A stretch of 64,000 nucleotides of DNA. It comes from Brachynemurus nebulosus. Taxonomy: Eukaryota; Arthropoda; Insecta; Neuroptera; Myrmeleontidae. Positions 23,577-34,411 of this stretch are shown piece by piece. Positions within the stretch are counted from its first letter, which is position 1. The number at the start of each line of letters is the position of its first letter. Under the pieces are notes generated by a model. That model had not been told where the DNA came from and searched no databases. It was given only the letters and a program-made list of their open reading frames with translations. The position numbers and the translations under genes are program-made. The stretch is taken from positions 2,418,001-2,482,000 of the forward strand of contig JAPWDM010000023.1 in assembly GCA_035578155.1 (NCBI GenBank), written 5' to 3'.

Positions 23577-25040
23577 TTATGAATTGTTTTTATAGCAAGT
23601 ATGAGTATGTTTGTGTAACTGATATTTTTTAACTAGTTCATGTAACTCAGATGTCTCAGGCGGCAGATTACAACTGCATACTCGATCAAGTTGCCGCAGT
23701 CCCTCTTCTGCATCAAAAGATGCGTGACCATCTACCCAAACTACCATATGAACGTGGGGGCTTCCGCGATTCTGAAATTCGATCCTCCACCAGTAGTCTT
23801 TTATATGACCATTTAAAATCTCATCGTTGCTTAACATAAATTTCATAAGGGCATTAAAGCGATACATAAAATGTCTACTGACAATAACGGGATACTGTTC
23901 AATTAACCGCTGTGTTGCTACCATATCCAAATCATCTGGATTGTCCATTGATCGTCCATCGGCAATTAAGAGAGCTTTTCGCATATCTGGCCAGTTGATA
24001 TCATTACAACTAAATGTCAGAAAGTAAGTTGGTAGCCCGAGATACCGAATTTGTGCTAAGAGTTCGTTTAATACCGTATTAATACCTTCGATTTTTTTAC
24101 AGCAAGCGGATATTGTCGCTTTAACCCTATGGTATTCGGTCATTGATAAAGCGTAAAATAAATAATCGTTCCGTTGAAATCTAGTATCGTGTCCCAGAAT
24201 TCTATATTGAAAGTAATCAATAGGTGAAATTTTAATATTTCTTTGTTCGTTTAAACCATTCACTCCGTGAGGCAGCAGGAAAAACCATGCGAATTCCTCT
24301 GCTTTCCGTTCATAAGCAACATTGATAATGTTATCCGTTGTTTTCCTAGTAATTTGGTTTACATTATCTGACACATTTAATACTTGTTCTTCTGTGGGTT
24401 GTGTGTTGTCGATTGGAGCCATTATTGATGTTTGTGCGGGTATAGTCTCTACTTCATGTGTCATGTTTACAGAATTTACAGATTGAGGCAGACACGTTAA
24501 TTTTTGCTGTGTAATTAGTTTAGGGTTAGTTTTCAATTTTCGTGATACGTTTGAAGATGTAACTGGAAGCGATTGTTGCGATACTGAATTATTTTTTGCA
24601 ATATTATTAATTAAATGAATATCTAGGTAATTTAGGGTATATTGTACGTTACCCGAACCGGTGGCACGTTTGCAAATTCGGACAAAGTCATCTAGGGAAT
24701 GACATTCGAGAACACACACTTTGCCGTTCATTGCAGAGGTACTAGCACCTTTAACACCACATGCGTGAGAGTCAGTGAAATAGTATTTATTATTGTAATT
24801 CATGACTCCTAACGACTTAGTGGTAGCAATCAGAACACCAGCCTTATGGCTCAAAAACATTGTTTCCAGAGCGTCTTTAAATGGCATTCCAAAATTTTGT
24901 TCATTAACTGAATCTCGTAAGCAACCATAGAAATTGGTCTCCTCCTCATATTCCATCCTAAAAGAGCAGTCATACATCATGAAATTGTTCCTAACAACTT
25001 CAAAGTGACGTAGGTATTTCCAGATAGCCCGTCCCATCAA
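23577..25040 (-). pseudogene. Helitron protein, protease-like end and Rep HUH half
   Basis: 487 codons. Residues about 1-140 hold a second half of a cysteine-protease-like fold (GVLIATTKSLGVMNY, then YYFTDSHACG with Asp90 and His92), consistent with the Asp-x-His pattern of papain-like deubiquitinases such as the C76/OTU groups. A low-complexity Asn/Ser/Thr linker follows. From about residue 260 comes the Helitron_like_N and Rep region: FAWFFLLPHGVNG, DYFQYRILGHDTRFQ, YLGLPTYFLTFSCNDINWP, then the metal-binding HUH motif HVHMVVW (His429, His431). It overlaps the upstream piece by 41 nt in another frame, so a single-base frameshift near 25020 separates the two. It ends at a nonsense TAA (23577-23579) with the frame continuing downstream. 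Confidence 0.85.
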
Positions 25041-26028
25041 TAAAAGGCATAAGGGGGTTATTTGCTGAAAGCTGTCTTATTGTTGCATATATCGCATCAC
25101 CTTCGATCATATTTGAGTTAAGTATGTTGTTAGTCCATAAATGCGGTGATAATATTGCTGCTCTTATAATGTTTGCCAACACCATAGCACAACATTGCCT
25201 ACCTGCATAGTCTGCATTGAAAATTTGTTTGTTCGCTTGATGCCAAGAAGCTCGAAGAATACGCATTGAATTATTAATTACTGTATAAGCAGCGTCAGTT
25301 ACTTCTCTCATGGCCGTAGCAGTAACTGACGCTAATAATGCTTGACCATTATTTTGGGTATTATTATTAGTAGGTTGGGTTATTCGAATGAGATCTTGTT
25401 GCAATATTTGTGCATCGTGATCTATTATTACGTCATGGTATAGAGGATTGTTATTTATGAGCCATCGCAGTGCCTCATATATACGCGGACGTGATACAGT
25501 AAATTCCCGTGATATATTCAGATTTTCCGGATGTTCTGTAATGACAACCATGCCTATGCTGTCTGTAGATCTAGGTAACATACTAGGGAGACTTTCCGTT
25601 AATTCAAATATGTCTTGTGCAAAAAGTACAGCTTGCCCTCTAAAACCATATTGCCCAAATTTCCCATTGTATTTAACAATTTTTACAAATGGTATGATTC
25701 TTGACAATAAGCGTTGTTCGGGTTGTGTCAGTTGCTTTATCACATCAGGTATTTCACCAGGGTCCAAATTATTCCAGTAAGCTTTAGCTGGCGCAGAAGT
25801 TTTTTTACTAGCAAGATGTTTATTGCAACGATTACATACCAGTATAGTTGCTTTGCTTCTTAATTCATCCCGTAAGTACAAAGTACGGGTTAAATTTATT
25901 TTGTGATTTCTGATTTGATTTGGATAACACCTTTTGGTACAGACCTCGCACACCTGGTCACAGAATGTATTTATGGTTTTTTGAAATGTTTCTATCTGTG
26001 ATTTTTTTGCTGTTCGTACTTGTGACAT
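25000..26028 (-). pseudogene. Helitron protein, Cys-rich, DUF6570-like and protease Cys part
   Basis: 342 codons. Residues 23-36 carry a Cys cluster (CDQVCEVCTKRC), followed by VCNRCNKH, suggesting zinc binding. Residues about 85-215 (YNGKFGQYGFRGQAVLFAQD, then LRWLINNNPLYHDV) match what I know of DUF6570, a region typical of arthropod Helitron proteins. At 276-283 GRQCCAMV sits where the catalytic Cys of a papain-like protease is expected; the Asp and His partners are in the next piece, in another frame. The frame is open upstream of 26028 (REYISQIRAHETAEQREARL), so 26028 is not the natural start. The end is out of frame with the next piece. Confidence 0.75.
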
Positions 26029-26420
26029 ATGCTCTCGTGCAGTACTTAAACGAGCCTCTCGTTGTTCAGCAGTCTCGTGGGCTCGTATTTGAGATATATA
26101 TTCTCGTGTGGAGACAAACGAACCTTCCGATGTTCAGTAGATTCGGCTGTTCGTATTTCAGAGAAATATTGACGAACAGTTTCAATTCATGCGTCGTGTT
26201 GGTCTTGTGATCGTGTTTCTCTAAATCTTTGCATGCATTGCTTAGCCCTGTCAAGCCGCAACTGTCGTTGAGTGAGTGTTTCACTATTTATTTGATCACG
26301 CCTTTTGCCCAGCCGTTGGCGTTTTGCGTCATTGCTTTCAGTGGCAAGTTTCTCTTGCCATTTTAACTTCGCTTTCTCTAACTTCCTCTTCTTTTGTGTT
26401 AACGTTTCATTTTTTACCAT
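26029..26420 (-). pseudogene. Helitron protein, N-terminal repeat region with the likely start
   Basis: The likely start ATG is at 26418-26420 (MVKNETLTQKKRKLE). A chain of 22-24 residue repeats follows, with an E-x-x-x-Q-R-x-x-R-L-x-x-A-R-x-x-x-x-x-x-R pattern: SETLTQRQLRLDRAK, then TAESTEHRKVRLS, then HETAEQREARLSTARE. They are highly charged and probably a coiled coil. A TGA at 26187-26189 interrupts in frame (QDQHDA*IETVRQYFSEIR), and a frameshift lies near 26110 (RLS then TREYISQIR). Such N-terminal repeats are common in arthropod Helitron proteins; I infer a structural role. Confidence 0.65.
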
Positions 26421-27089
26421 GTTGTTCCCAGGAGTACCGAAAAAAATTTAGTAAAACAGCGTATACTCAAGTAAACTGTTAATTAAAAGTTAGTTTATTT
26501 ATGAAAAAGTTAATTCAAATTCAGGAAAATCAATTAACATTTGACGTTTTAATTAATTTTAACAAATTAATAAAAAATTAACTTCATTAGCTGTATTTGA
26601 ATCGATTATTTTACCTTAATTATGCATAGCTATAGAAACTAAAATTTGTAATGTAAAATTAATCGACAATATTTGACAATTCGAAATGTCAAAAAATTGC
26701 ACAGGACTAAAAATCAACAATTTTAATTTGGGGCGATTTAGGACAAAATTAATTATACAATATTGCATTGTCATCCAGGTTACACACGTATGCAAAATTT
26801 GAAACCTCTAGCTCAATTAGAAGTTGTCTCAATTTGGATTCCAAGATTTGATCTAAACCAACATACTAACATACCAAGTTAAATAAAAGCTTTTAAAAAT
26901 TGGATATGTTCGCCTATTACACGTCGATTGTAGTATGAGCACAGTAATTTTTATAGGAATTTTCTCTCCGTGCAAGATCCTGTCCTCTCAATTTAACGCG
27001 TGTTGAAATGACTATTCCAAATCGGCCAGCAGCTCTCCTACTATTATTGTTGCTATGAAATTATTGTTGCTCTGGAATTGTTGTTTCTA

Positions 27090-27297
27090 CAGTGACTTTA
27101 TAATATACTTGATAACAGTGTGGCCATTAGTAGGTCTAGTTTTTTATTGGTTGACGCCATTAACAGGCCAAATGCATTGAATTTGTATACCTTGTTTATT
27201 CTGTTACTACGGTTACTCACTTCAAATTTGGCCTGAATATGGCGGATATTATGGTTCCAATGGCCACACTGTTATAAAGAATATTATACAGTCACTG
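27090..27297. mobile_element. 208-bp mariner-type MITE
   Basis: The left end CAGTGACTTTATAATATACT mirrors the right end CAGTGACTGTATAATATTCT (read inward). The arms continue to AACAGTGTGGCCATT, and TA flanks both ends (27088-27089, 27298-27299). No coding capacity. Confidence 0.8.
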
Positions 27298-27299
27298 TA

Positions 27300-28870
27300 G
27301 TTGTTTCTATTCAAATTATTGCTTACTATAAACTTCACTGTCGAAATATCGAAACTAAAGAAATATTGAGCTTGTTTTGTACCACTTTGTGATAGCAATA
27401 CAAAAATAAATACGGAAAAAAATGTCCCTCAAGATTTTGAACGTCGAAATCAATGAAACAACCATCAATAATTTTTCCTACTAAATTTTAATAATTTTGA
27501 CACTTTTGACATATTATCTTTATGACGTCACAGACATCGCGATCCTTTGTAGTGCTGTTTTTAACCAAATGATATTTTTAAAAAATTTTCAAGTTTTAAT
27601 TAATTTATTATTTATTATATATTATTTAAAAAAATTCTTCGTGCCGATTATCAATATTATTTATGATGTAGATTTGAAATAAAACAAAAAAATGATATTT
27701 ATTTTTTATTCAAAAACCCAATTCGGAGAAAATGTATTAAAAATGTTTAGCCAATTGTTTAGCCAAGTGCTTAACCAATTACAGTGATAAGAGCCTCATT
27801 CTCAAGTCTAGCACTTTCTTTTTGAGTTAATTCCATTACTTCCAACTTCATCTATTTTAGGAAATAAACCTTTCCGCTCAAAAAGGTACCTACTCGTATT
27901 TTTGAATATTCAAGTCTCGTTGAAAGAAACTGTAATACTACACAGAGTTTAGAGAGTATTCGATTCTATACAGAATTCCTCTATAAACACAATGAAATAA
28001 ATTTTATTTATTGATTTCTTGGGCGGCATAGCATGGCATGCCATACAGGCCATACAGTATTGTGAGTGATATTGAGAAATTGTTTTGTGCGGTTTGTTTA
28101 TACGCAAAACGACAGCAGCAAAACAGCAGCAATAGAAATATGAATTGGCTAACAAACGACTTGACTACGCGGACTACGGACTACGGACTACGGACGACTA
28201 CGACACTACATCACCATCAATAAATATATAAATATTACAAATAATATGTATGAATCAGTAAATAAATGAGCTGTCAGAATTTCAAATTGAACCGTTTAAA
28301 TTTATTGTTGTAACGTTTAAGGGATAAATAAGTGTTTATATATTATGTGTACGCATATGCTGTGAGGGGTTTAACTGTATCGAAATTGAATTAATCAATC
28401 GAATAATATAAATGATGACGTGATAAAATTGTGTTCAAATCCATTTTTCAACAATCTTGTATCATTTCCGAATTTTAGCACATTCAACGAGAATAAATTC
28501 GATAACGACTTAGTGATTTTGAAATTTTGAATGGTAGCACGCAGGGTCCATTAATAAGAATGTAAAAGGACCGAATAAAAAATTCAATTTAATCACAATT
28601 TGAGAAAGAAACTTAAAAAGTTGAAATCTGAGAAGATTTCTGAAAATTTCGTCCAAAATTCTTTCTCTTGTGACTCAAAAAGTTATGTAGAAGAGTTAAA
28701 ATAACTCTTATATATAACTCAATCAAAAACACTGAAGTGATAATGCATAGTTGGTTTCAAAAAAATCTGAAACACTTAAAACTTTTTAATATTGACTAAT
28801 ATTTCTCAAGATTATTTTAAAATTTGTTATCATTATTTGTTTTAAAACAGTTCAGTTTATGAAGATAAAA
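27300..28870. other. No gene seen
   Basis: Contains a tandem GGACTAC repeat (28168-28212) and otherwise A+T-rich sequence with no recognisable coding frame. Confidence 0.5.
28168..28212. repeat. Heptamer tandem repeat (GGACTAC)n
   Basis: About five head-to-tail copies of GGACTAC, with small variations at the ends. Confidence 0.8.
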
Positions 28871-28918
28871 ATACACTGCCAATAGGAGGTGGCACATAGC
28901 TTCCTCGTACTCGTAACG
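28871..28918 (-). repeat. Repeat terminus (GAGGAAGCT.TGTGCCACC), copy 3
   Basis: Inverse complement of the terminus at 17733-17775, starting CACTGCCAATAGGAGGTGG. The sequence on its right (GTAACGGACTTAT) also matches the inverse of 17720-17733. Confidence 0.6.
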
Positions 28919-29687
28919 GACTTATCTCGTCTTTAAAATGATTTTGTGATTAAACTACGTTTTAGCTTAAATTTAACGCTATGTTTGAAACAAAAATAAC
29001 TCGGAAACAAGGATAGATTGAACTGTTTTTGAATATTTTCTAATCGGCTATATAACTATGGATATACATGGAATTCGTGGAAAATATTAATGAAAGCAGT
29101 GGATATTTTTCGACGTTTTAGACTGTTAAATAATTGCAAAAAATTAAAATGCACCCAGCGTTCACATATTTTACGTTTGCACATGCAAATATTTTCAAAT
29201 ATTCTCAAAATTTGAGCGAAATGGGAGTAGTAGTAAGTAAAGATATTCGTAGTGAACCATCTAGGAACTAAATTGCACAATTCTTAAAAATTACACTAAA
29301 TAAGTTGTGTCACAGACGGATCGACAGACAGACACAAAACTGAAACTGTTCAGGAATTTTAATCTTGAAGGGAAACAAATTTGCATAATTATTTCAAAAG
29401 TGATTACAATGTTTCTGCTATACGATTCGGAAGGAAAAATTTTAATATAAACCACAAGACATGTCCCAAATTTTTATGAAACTAATTGTACATTTGTACT
29501 ATTATTGTAATATCATCTATACATATCATATATGAATACAAAATTGCATTTTAGTTGAACCTTGGGGAACAATAATTGAACAAAATACTCACTGACTGAA
29601 TATGTATAAATGACGGATACGAATGAATGAAGAATGATGAATAAAATTCATACTCAATTTTGTTTTATTGATATTATATTTCCAAAA

Positions 29688-29773
29688 TATATTGCACCTC
29701 GGCAATAACAGAACCATATCTATACGTACAACTCCATATAAGATGTCGCTCTGTTGTTGTCGAGGTGCAATAT
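29688..29773. mobile_element. 86-bp hairpin element (TATTGCACCTCGGCAATAAC arms)
   Basis: ATATTGCACCTCGGCAATAA at the left is mirrored at the right by TTGTTGTCGAGGTGCAATAT, arms of about 24 bp with three mismatches. It is small and non-coding, with TA at the borders. Confidence 0.7.
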
Positions 29774-30984
29774 GTTTTCATAAAAGAACAAACAAAAATG
29801 AAAAATGAAAATTTTTGATACTGAAACCACAGTTTAAATAATAGTTTGTTTCACAAACAGTTACGAAACGAGATGAAGTAAGAGTGTCATTTGGAATTCA
29901 AAAATTCCAAAGGGTTATCCATATTATGTACCTAAATAATGCATGACATTATGCATACTAATACAGTGAAAATATCATCACTAAAGTAAATTTAATTTAG
30001 AAAAATAAATTTGCAGGTCAAATTATTTTGTGAAAATTTACAGTTGATAATTATGTAAATTATTTAATTTTGTCTAAGTTTCACTGACTTTTTTAAAATT
30101 TTTAACAACGACGGCAGTGGAATTTTAACTGTCATTAAATTTTTTTTATTTAAAGCTTGTCATCAGTTATTTTTAACGTTTCCTTGTAATTTTAGTGTGT
30201 TTTGTGATCTGTAAGATATTTCTAATATGTATTTAATTATTATGGTGGCTTAAAATGTCTGGTGATAACTCTTGTGCTGCTAAATTTTGTTTCAATCATT
30301 CAAACCAAAATTTTATTTTATGTTTTTTCTGAGTGCCGTTTGATGCAAATTTGTAAGTATCATTATAATTGGAACGCTTATGTAAGAATACGTTAAATAT
30401 TAAATAATTATTAATATTTTATAATAATTCAGTTAATATTTTCGATTTCGACAGTGGTTGGTGCTACTAGGTCGTGACGATCTAAATTCTCGTGTTGAAT
30501 ACTGTCATCAAATTCGCGTTTGCTAAATTCATTTTGAAGAAAGTTGCTTTTAGTTGTTCATATAATTTAACATGACCATTATCAACCCTCAATCTCACAT
30601 GTGCAAACACATACAATCACATAAGTAAAAAAGGACAGACATAATTGTTTGTACTTATATCAAAAAAGGATAGAAAGTGCGTTTCACCACTGCCTATGGT
30701 AATAATCTTTTATTTATACTGTGCCGAAACGCTTATCGAATCTAATAGGACTGCGATTATATTTGCAAAAGATCGCGAGTGAATGTTTTATTCTGTGGTG
30801 CCGTAAGAGAGACTGCAAGAATAGATCAATATACAAAATAATTTATTGTACGAATTGTGGATATACGTATACACTGCGAAAAGCATATTAAGAGGTCATA
30901 TTCCCAGATATATTGTAAAGGATGAGAATTGTAAGGAATTAAAGAATGAATACAGATCTCTTGTTAGCGAATTTACAGAGAGAA
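29774..30984. other. No gene seen
   Basis: No repeat or coding sequence is recognised between the 86-bp hairpin and R1 copy 2. Confidence 0.45.
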
Positions 30985-31220
30985 AATTCTATTATTATAG
31001 TCGCTGTCAGGTGAGATTTGAACCCAAAATTGAGATAGAAATTTATTTTGAGGTTCCGAAAACTTGGAAATAATATACATATAATAATCCTATAAATAAA
31101 AACGTCCTATTTTTTTTATGAAATTTAGGAAAATATTGGAAGCTCCAAACCATTTGACGAGTTCTTTAGCCAGACACGTCCGATGTTCAAAAAATAGTTT
31201 TCTAGATATTTTTCGTCAAT
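30985..31220 (+). repeat. R1 dispersed repeat, copy 2 (partial)
   Basis: Shares TATTATAGTCGCTGTC, GTGAGATTTGAACCC, TTTATTTTGAGGTTCCGAAAA, GGAAAATATTGGAAGCTCC and ACGAGTTCTTTAGCC with the other R1 copies. The TA tract is reduced to ATACATATAATAATCC and the CGATAACTCTC landmark is missing, so an internal deletion has occurred. Confidence 0.6.
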
Positions 31221-31760
31221 AGAGATTTTTATTAAAATTTTCTACAATTCTACGAATAGAATATAGAAAAATGTTCTACGAATAGAATATTCTAGAACAT
31301 TTATCAAAATACGATATTTCGTCTTTTATTCAATGACTAATTAAATGGTGCAATCGATTTTTCGATATCTTTGTTAGTTGATGAATAGAACATTCTAGAA
31401 TTTTTGTCAAATTGTGTTACTTAATCTAATTTTTAGTGCCCAATTCAATAGTGAAGTTTGTTTTTTGGTATCTCTGCTAGTTCGTGAGTGGAACATTCTA
31501 GAATTTTTGTCCGCTTCTGCTATTTGGCGTCTTTTACGCTGATGAATGCGATAGTGAAGATGATTTTTCGAATATCTTTACTAGTTTTCTAAAAGTCGTC
31601 ACTTATATTCATTAGTATAACATTCGATTTCCTTTGTCTACCAAATTACGCAAATATATAAATCAGTAGCATAGGCGCCCATGACCTACGACTTTCTCAT
31701 TTAACAATTTCTCCTCTAACGGTCCCAGTGGATTGCGTAATTAAAGCGTTCTATGTAAAT
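31221..31760. other. Irregular repeats of GAACATTCTAGAATTTTTGTC
   Basis: Three to four spaced copies of a unit with GAACATTCTAGAA and a following TTTTTCGATATCTTTG(T/C)TAG motif (31260-31600). No coding sequence. Confidence 0.55.
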
Positions 31761-31764
31761 CGTA

Positions 31765-33180
31765 TTTTACAATATAAGTTCGGAAAGTTGCTTTTACCGA
31801 TCAATTTAAAATAATTAAAGAATAAAAGTGTTAATATTGGCGTGATTAGTTTTTTTAATTTTCTATTAAAAAAATTGAGGAAAATATTTAGTTTGTTAAA
31901 CTATAATATTAGTGAGAATAATGAAATTAATGAAGCATTTTAATATCGGCTGCAAATTTATTCTCGTAAAATGAAAGAAAGATTATAAATAAAAACAGAA
32001 AATTTTAAGGATTAAACAACCTTTTGAAATGTCAATAAAATATGAAGACAAATTTAATGGCAACAATAATAATAATGTGCAAACTAATGAGAATTATCAT
32101 ATTATTCGATTTATTTTCCTAATTGTGCAAATTGTCCTTTTAATTTCAATATAAATAAATAATTACAATAATTTTTGATCTAATTTCACTTACCACGCAT
32201 CTATTTCACTTACCGCACTGTTATTTTTTGGTTTCCATGGATATAAGCAAATGTTCGGGAAATGTAGCTTACTATGTAATATTATCAACAGCATCGGTAA
32301 ATGCATGAAAATACACGATCGTGCAAAATAGTATTTTACAATACAAGTTCGGTAAGTTGCTTTTACTGATCGAGAAAATGTTGCAAAAATGAGACCCGCA
32401 GGGTCGAGTTTTTGCAATTTTCGAGATCAGTAAATGCACTTAACGCATCGTGTATTGTATAATATTTTTTGCACGATCGATTTAAAATAATTAAAGAATA
32501 AAAATATATTAAATAAAAAATAAAATTCGGATAATATAGGTAAAATTTATATTTCTATGTTATGACATAGAATGCCATGAATAAATATTATAAATATTTA
32601 TAGCAATATTTATAGAATTTTTGTAGTGACAATTGACAACTATATTTGTAAATAAAAAATTAAGTGTCAATATTTCATTGTCGTGAGTATTTTTTTTGAA
32701 TTTTCTATTAAAAAATTGAAGAAAATAGTTTCTTAAACTATAATATTAGTGAGAATAATGAAGTTGATGAAGCATTTTATTTTTGGCTGCAAATTTATTC
32801 TCGTAAAATGAAAGGAAGATTATGAAAACCACAGAAAATTGTAATGACTGAACGACCTTTTGAAATGTCAATAAAATATGAAAACTAATGCCAACGATAA
32901 TAATAATAATGTGCAAAGTCGTGAAAATTTTCATATTAATCGATTTATTTTCCTAATTGTTCAAATTGTACTTCTAATTTCAATATAAATAAATAATTAC
33001 AATCATTTTTGAGCTAACTTCACTTACCGCACTCCTATTCACTTACCAAACACCTAGTTTACTTACCGCATTGTTATTTTTTGGTTTCCATGGATATAAA
33101 CAAACGTTCGGGAAATGTAGCTTACTAATAATATCAAGAGTATTGGTAAGTGCATGAAACTGCACGATTGTGCAAAAAAA
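31765..33180. repeat. Direct duplication of about 690 bp
   Basis: Two head-to-tail copies (about 31765-32330 and 32470-33180) share long stretches: AATTAAAGAATAAAA, CTATAATATTAGTGAGAATA, TTATTCTCGTAAAATGAAA, CCTTTTGAAATGTCAATAAA and TTGGTTTCCATGGATATAA. The first ends with the foldback at 32310-32480, and the second has a truncated version of it (33150-33180). Confidence 0.75.
32310..32480. repeat. 170-bp foldback (GCACGATCG arms)
   Basis: Near-symmetric about the centre ACCCGCAGGGT at 32394-32404. Paired landmarks are GCACGATCGTGCAAAAT and TTTTTTGCACGATCG, TATTTTACAATAC and GTATTGTATAAT, TTACTGATCGAGAAAATG and CATTTTCGAGATCAGTAA (the last shown loosely). Typical of an insect foldback repeat. 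Non-coding. Confidence 0.7.
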
Positions 33181-34209
33181 TTGTTTCCATAGAAAAATCT
33201 AATTACTGTTGACGATAAGCGCTTATTTGCGTTCCTTAAGAAAGGTAAGTAAAATACCTACGTTCCTAGGCAGATAAATGTTGTTTACGCAACAAGTTAC
33301 ATAGTATATAAACGACAATCTACGATTCAAGAGGCTGAAAAAACACATTTTTCTTCCTCGTCGGATCACTAACACTTTCAATTTCTATCCGATTGACTTT
33401 CGATTTTAAGTGTAGCCAAAAAAAATATTTCTTTCCCGAAAAATTGGCTGAAAATCTGTTTCAAAATCCTTTGTCGAATGATTGTGAATTTGTGACTGCT
33501 ACGATGTTTGATATTTTTTATTGCATCTTTTCTATTCGACGGATGCTTCGAATAATGCAATTGGAGCAATCGGATATCAATATTAACCGTATCAAATTAT
33601 GGTTTGGTAACGATAACAAACATATAAAATTGAAATGAAATAAAATTTTTGACATATTTTTGTGGTAATATAAGGAGGAAGGCAACAAATTCCCGTCTAT
33701 ATATTACGGTATTTTATTGCTAATATTGCTCGTTCAATCACATATGTACGTATGGGTACTTGCAAAGACTACAACTTTACGTGCTATAAAAATGTTTATT
33801 ATTTTATAAAATTGATAGGTGTGCATGCGGGCGGGGGGCGGGTGATGAATACGAGGCAACATAAAGTGCAACACGCGCGTGCTGACACAGAAATAAAAAG
33901 AAATTGAAATGATTCGAGAATGGTTTAGTACCGTCTCGCTTACGTCAACGGGCGCAGGAAATCTGTCGTAATAAAAATTTCAATTTTTATATTGAAAGGT
34001 GACGACAATAAACGTTGTTGAATTCTTTCAAATAGAAAATATCAAATAAATTTCAAATATTTTTTTTTTTTTTTGTTTTATAAAATATAATTTTTTTTTA
34101 CAAAATTTTTATTTTAAAAATACCAATATGTGTTTTATTGTTTTTACAATATTTCAAGAGAATTTATTTATATTCTTTTTTTAGTCCAATTTTTCCTTGA
34201 AAAAATTAT
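33181..34209. other. No gene assigned
   Basis: Holds an 81-codon open frame at 33393-33638 without recognisable content, downstream of a TATA-like string (GTATATAAACG near 33306). A TATA box plus a short frame is weak evidence, so no gene is called. Confidence 0.4.
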
Positions 34210-34331
34210 TAGTCGAATTTTTCTTGAAAAATTAGACTTATACAGTCTATACGACAAGAGCGGTGAGAGGCGAGAGTAGGGGCGCTATCCGTTTTCGGAC
34301 CCGTAGAACACGAATATGTAGAAAACAAATG

Positions 34332-34411
<80 letters not shown>

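Larger units (their letters stand above)
20977..26894 (-). mobile_element. Helitron-like (rolling-circle) element, decayed autonomous copy
   Basis: Encodes, on the minus strand, the diagnostic Helitron fusion of an HUH Rep nuclease and a PIF1-type helicase. The 5' end (right side, AAAAGCTTTTATTTAA) and 3' end (left side, TTAAATAAAAGCTTTT when read on the coding strand) form a short inverted pair. A perfect 19-bp hairpin lies near the 3' end. Classical Helitrons lack terminal inverted repeats; Helitron2/Helentron-type elements have short asymmetric ones, so that branch is the better guess. A protease-like domain in the same protein fits it. Six reading-frame breaks show that the copy is not autonomous now. 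A shortened relative is at 54370-55033. Confidence 0.8.
20036..27035. mobile_element. Composite palindromic element enclosing a Helitron-like element
   Basis: The ends are inverted copies. The left arm is 20036-20099 (GAGCTACTGGCCGATTTG...) joined, after an inserted element, to 20809-20886 (CACGGAGAGAAAATTCC...). The right arm is 26896-27035 in one piece and ends GGCCAGCAGCTC. Removing the 710-bp insertion makes the left arm co-linear with the right. The Helitron relative at 54370-55033 shares the inner 5.9 kb ends but not these arms, so the arms are best read as a separate TIR or foldback element into which the Helitron inserted. No target duplication was identified. Confidence 0.7.

Noticed and set aside
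20036..27035. Reading the 140-bp arms as the true ends of the Helitron
   Set aside because: The relative at 54370-55033 shares the inner ends (AAAAGCTTTTATTTAA type) and lacks the arms, so the arms are more likely a separate element. Kept open as a finding.
33393..33638. 81-codon frame downstream of a TATA-like string
   Set aside because: No recognisable domain, composition as expected for A+T-rich DNA, and no splice or polyadenylation context.
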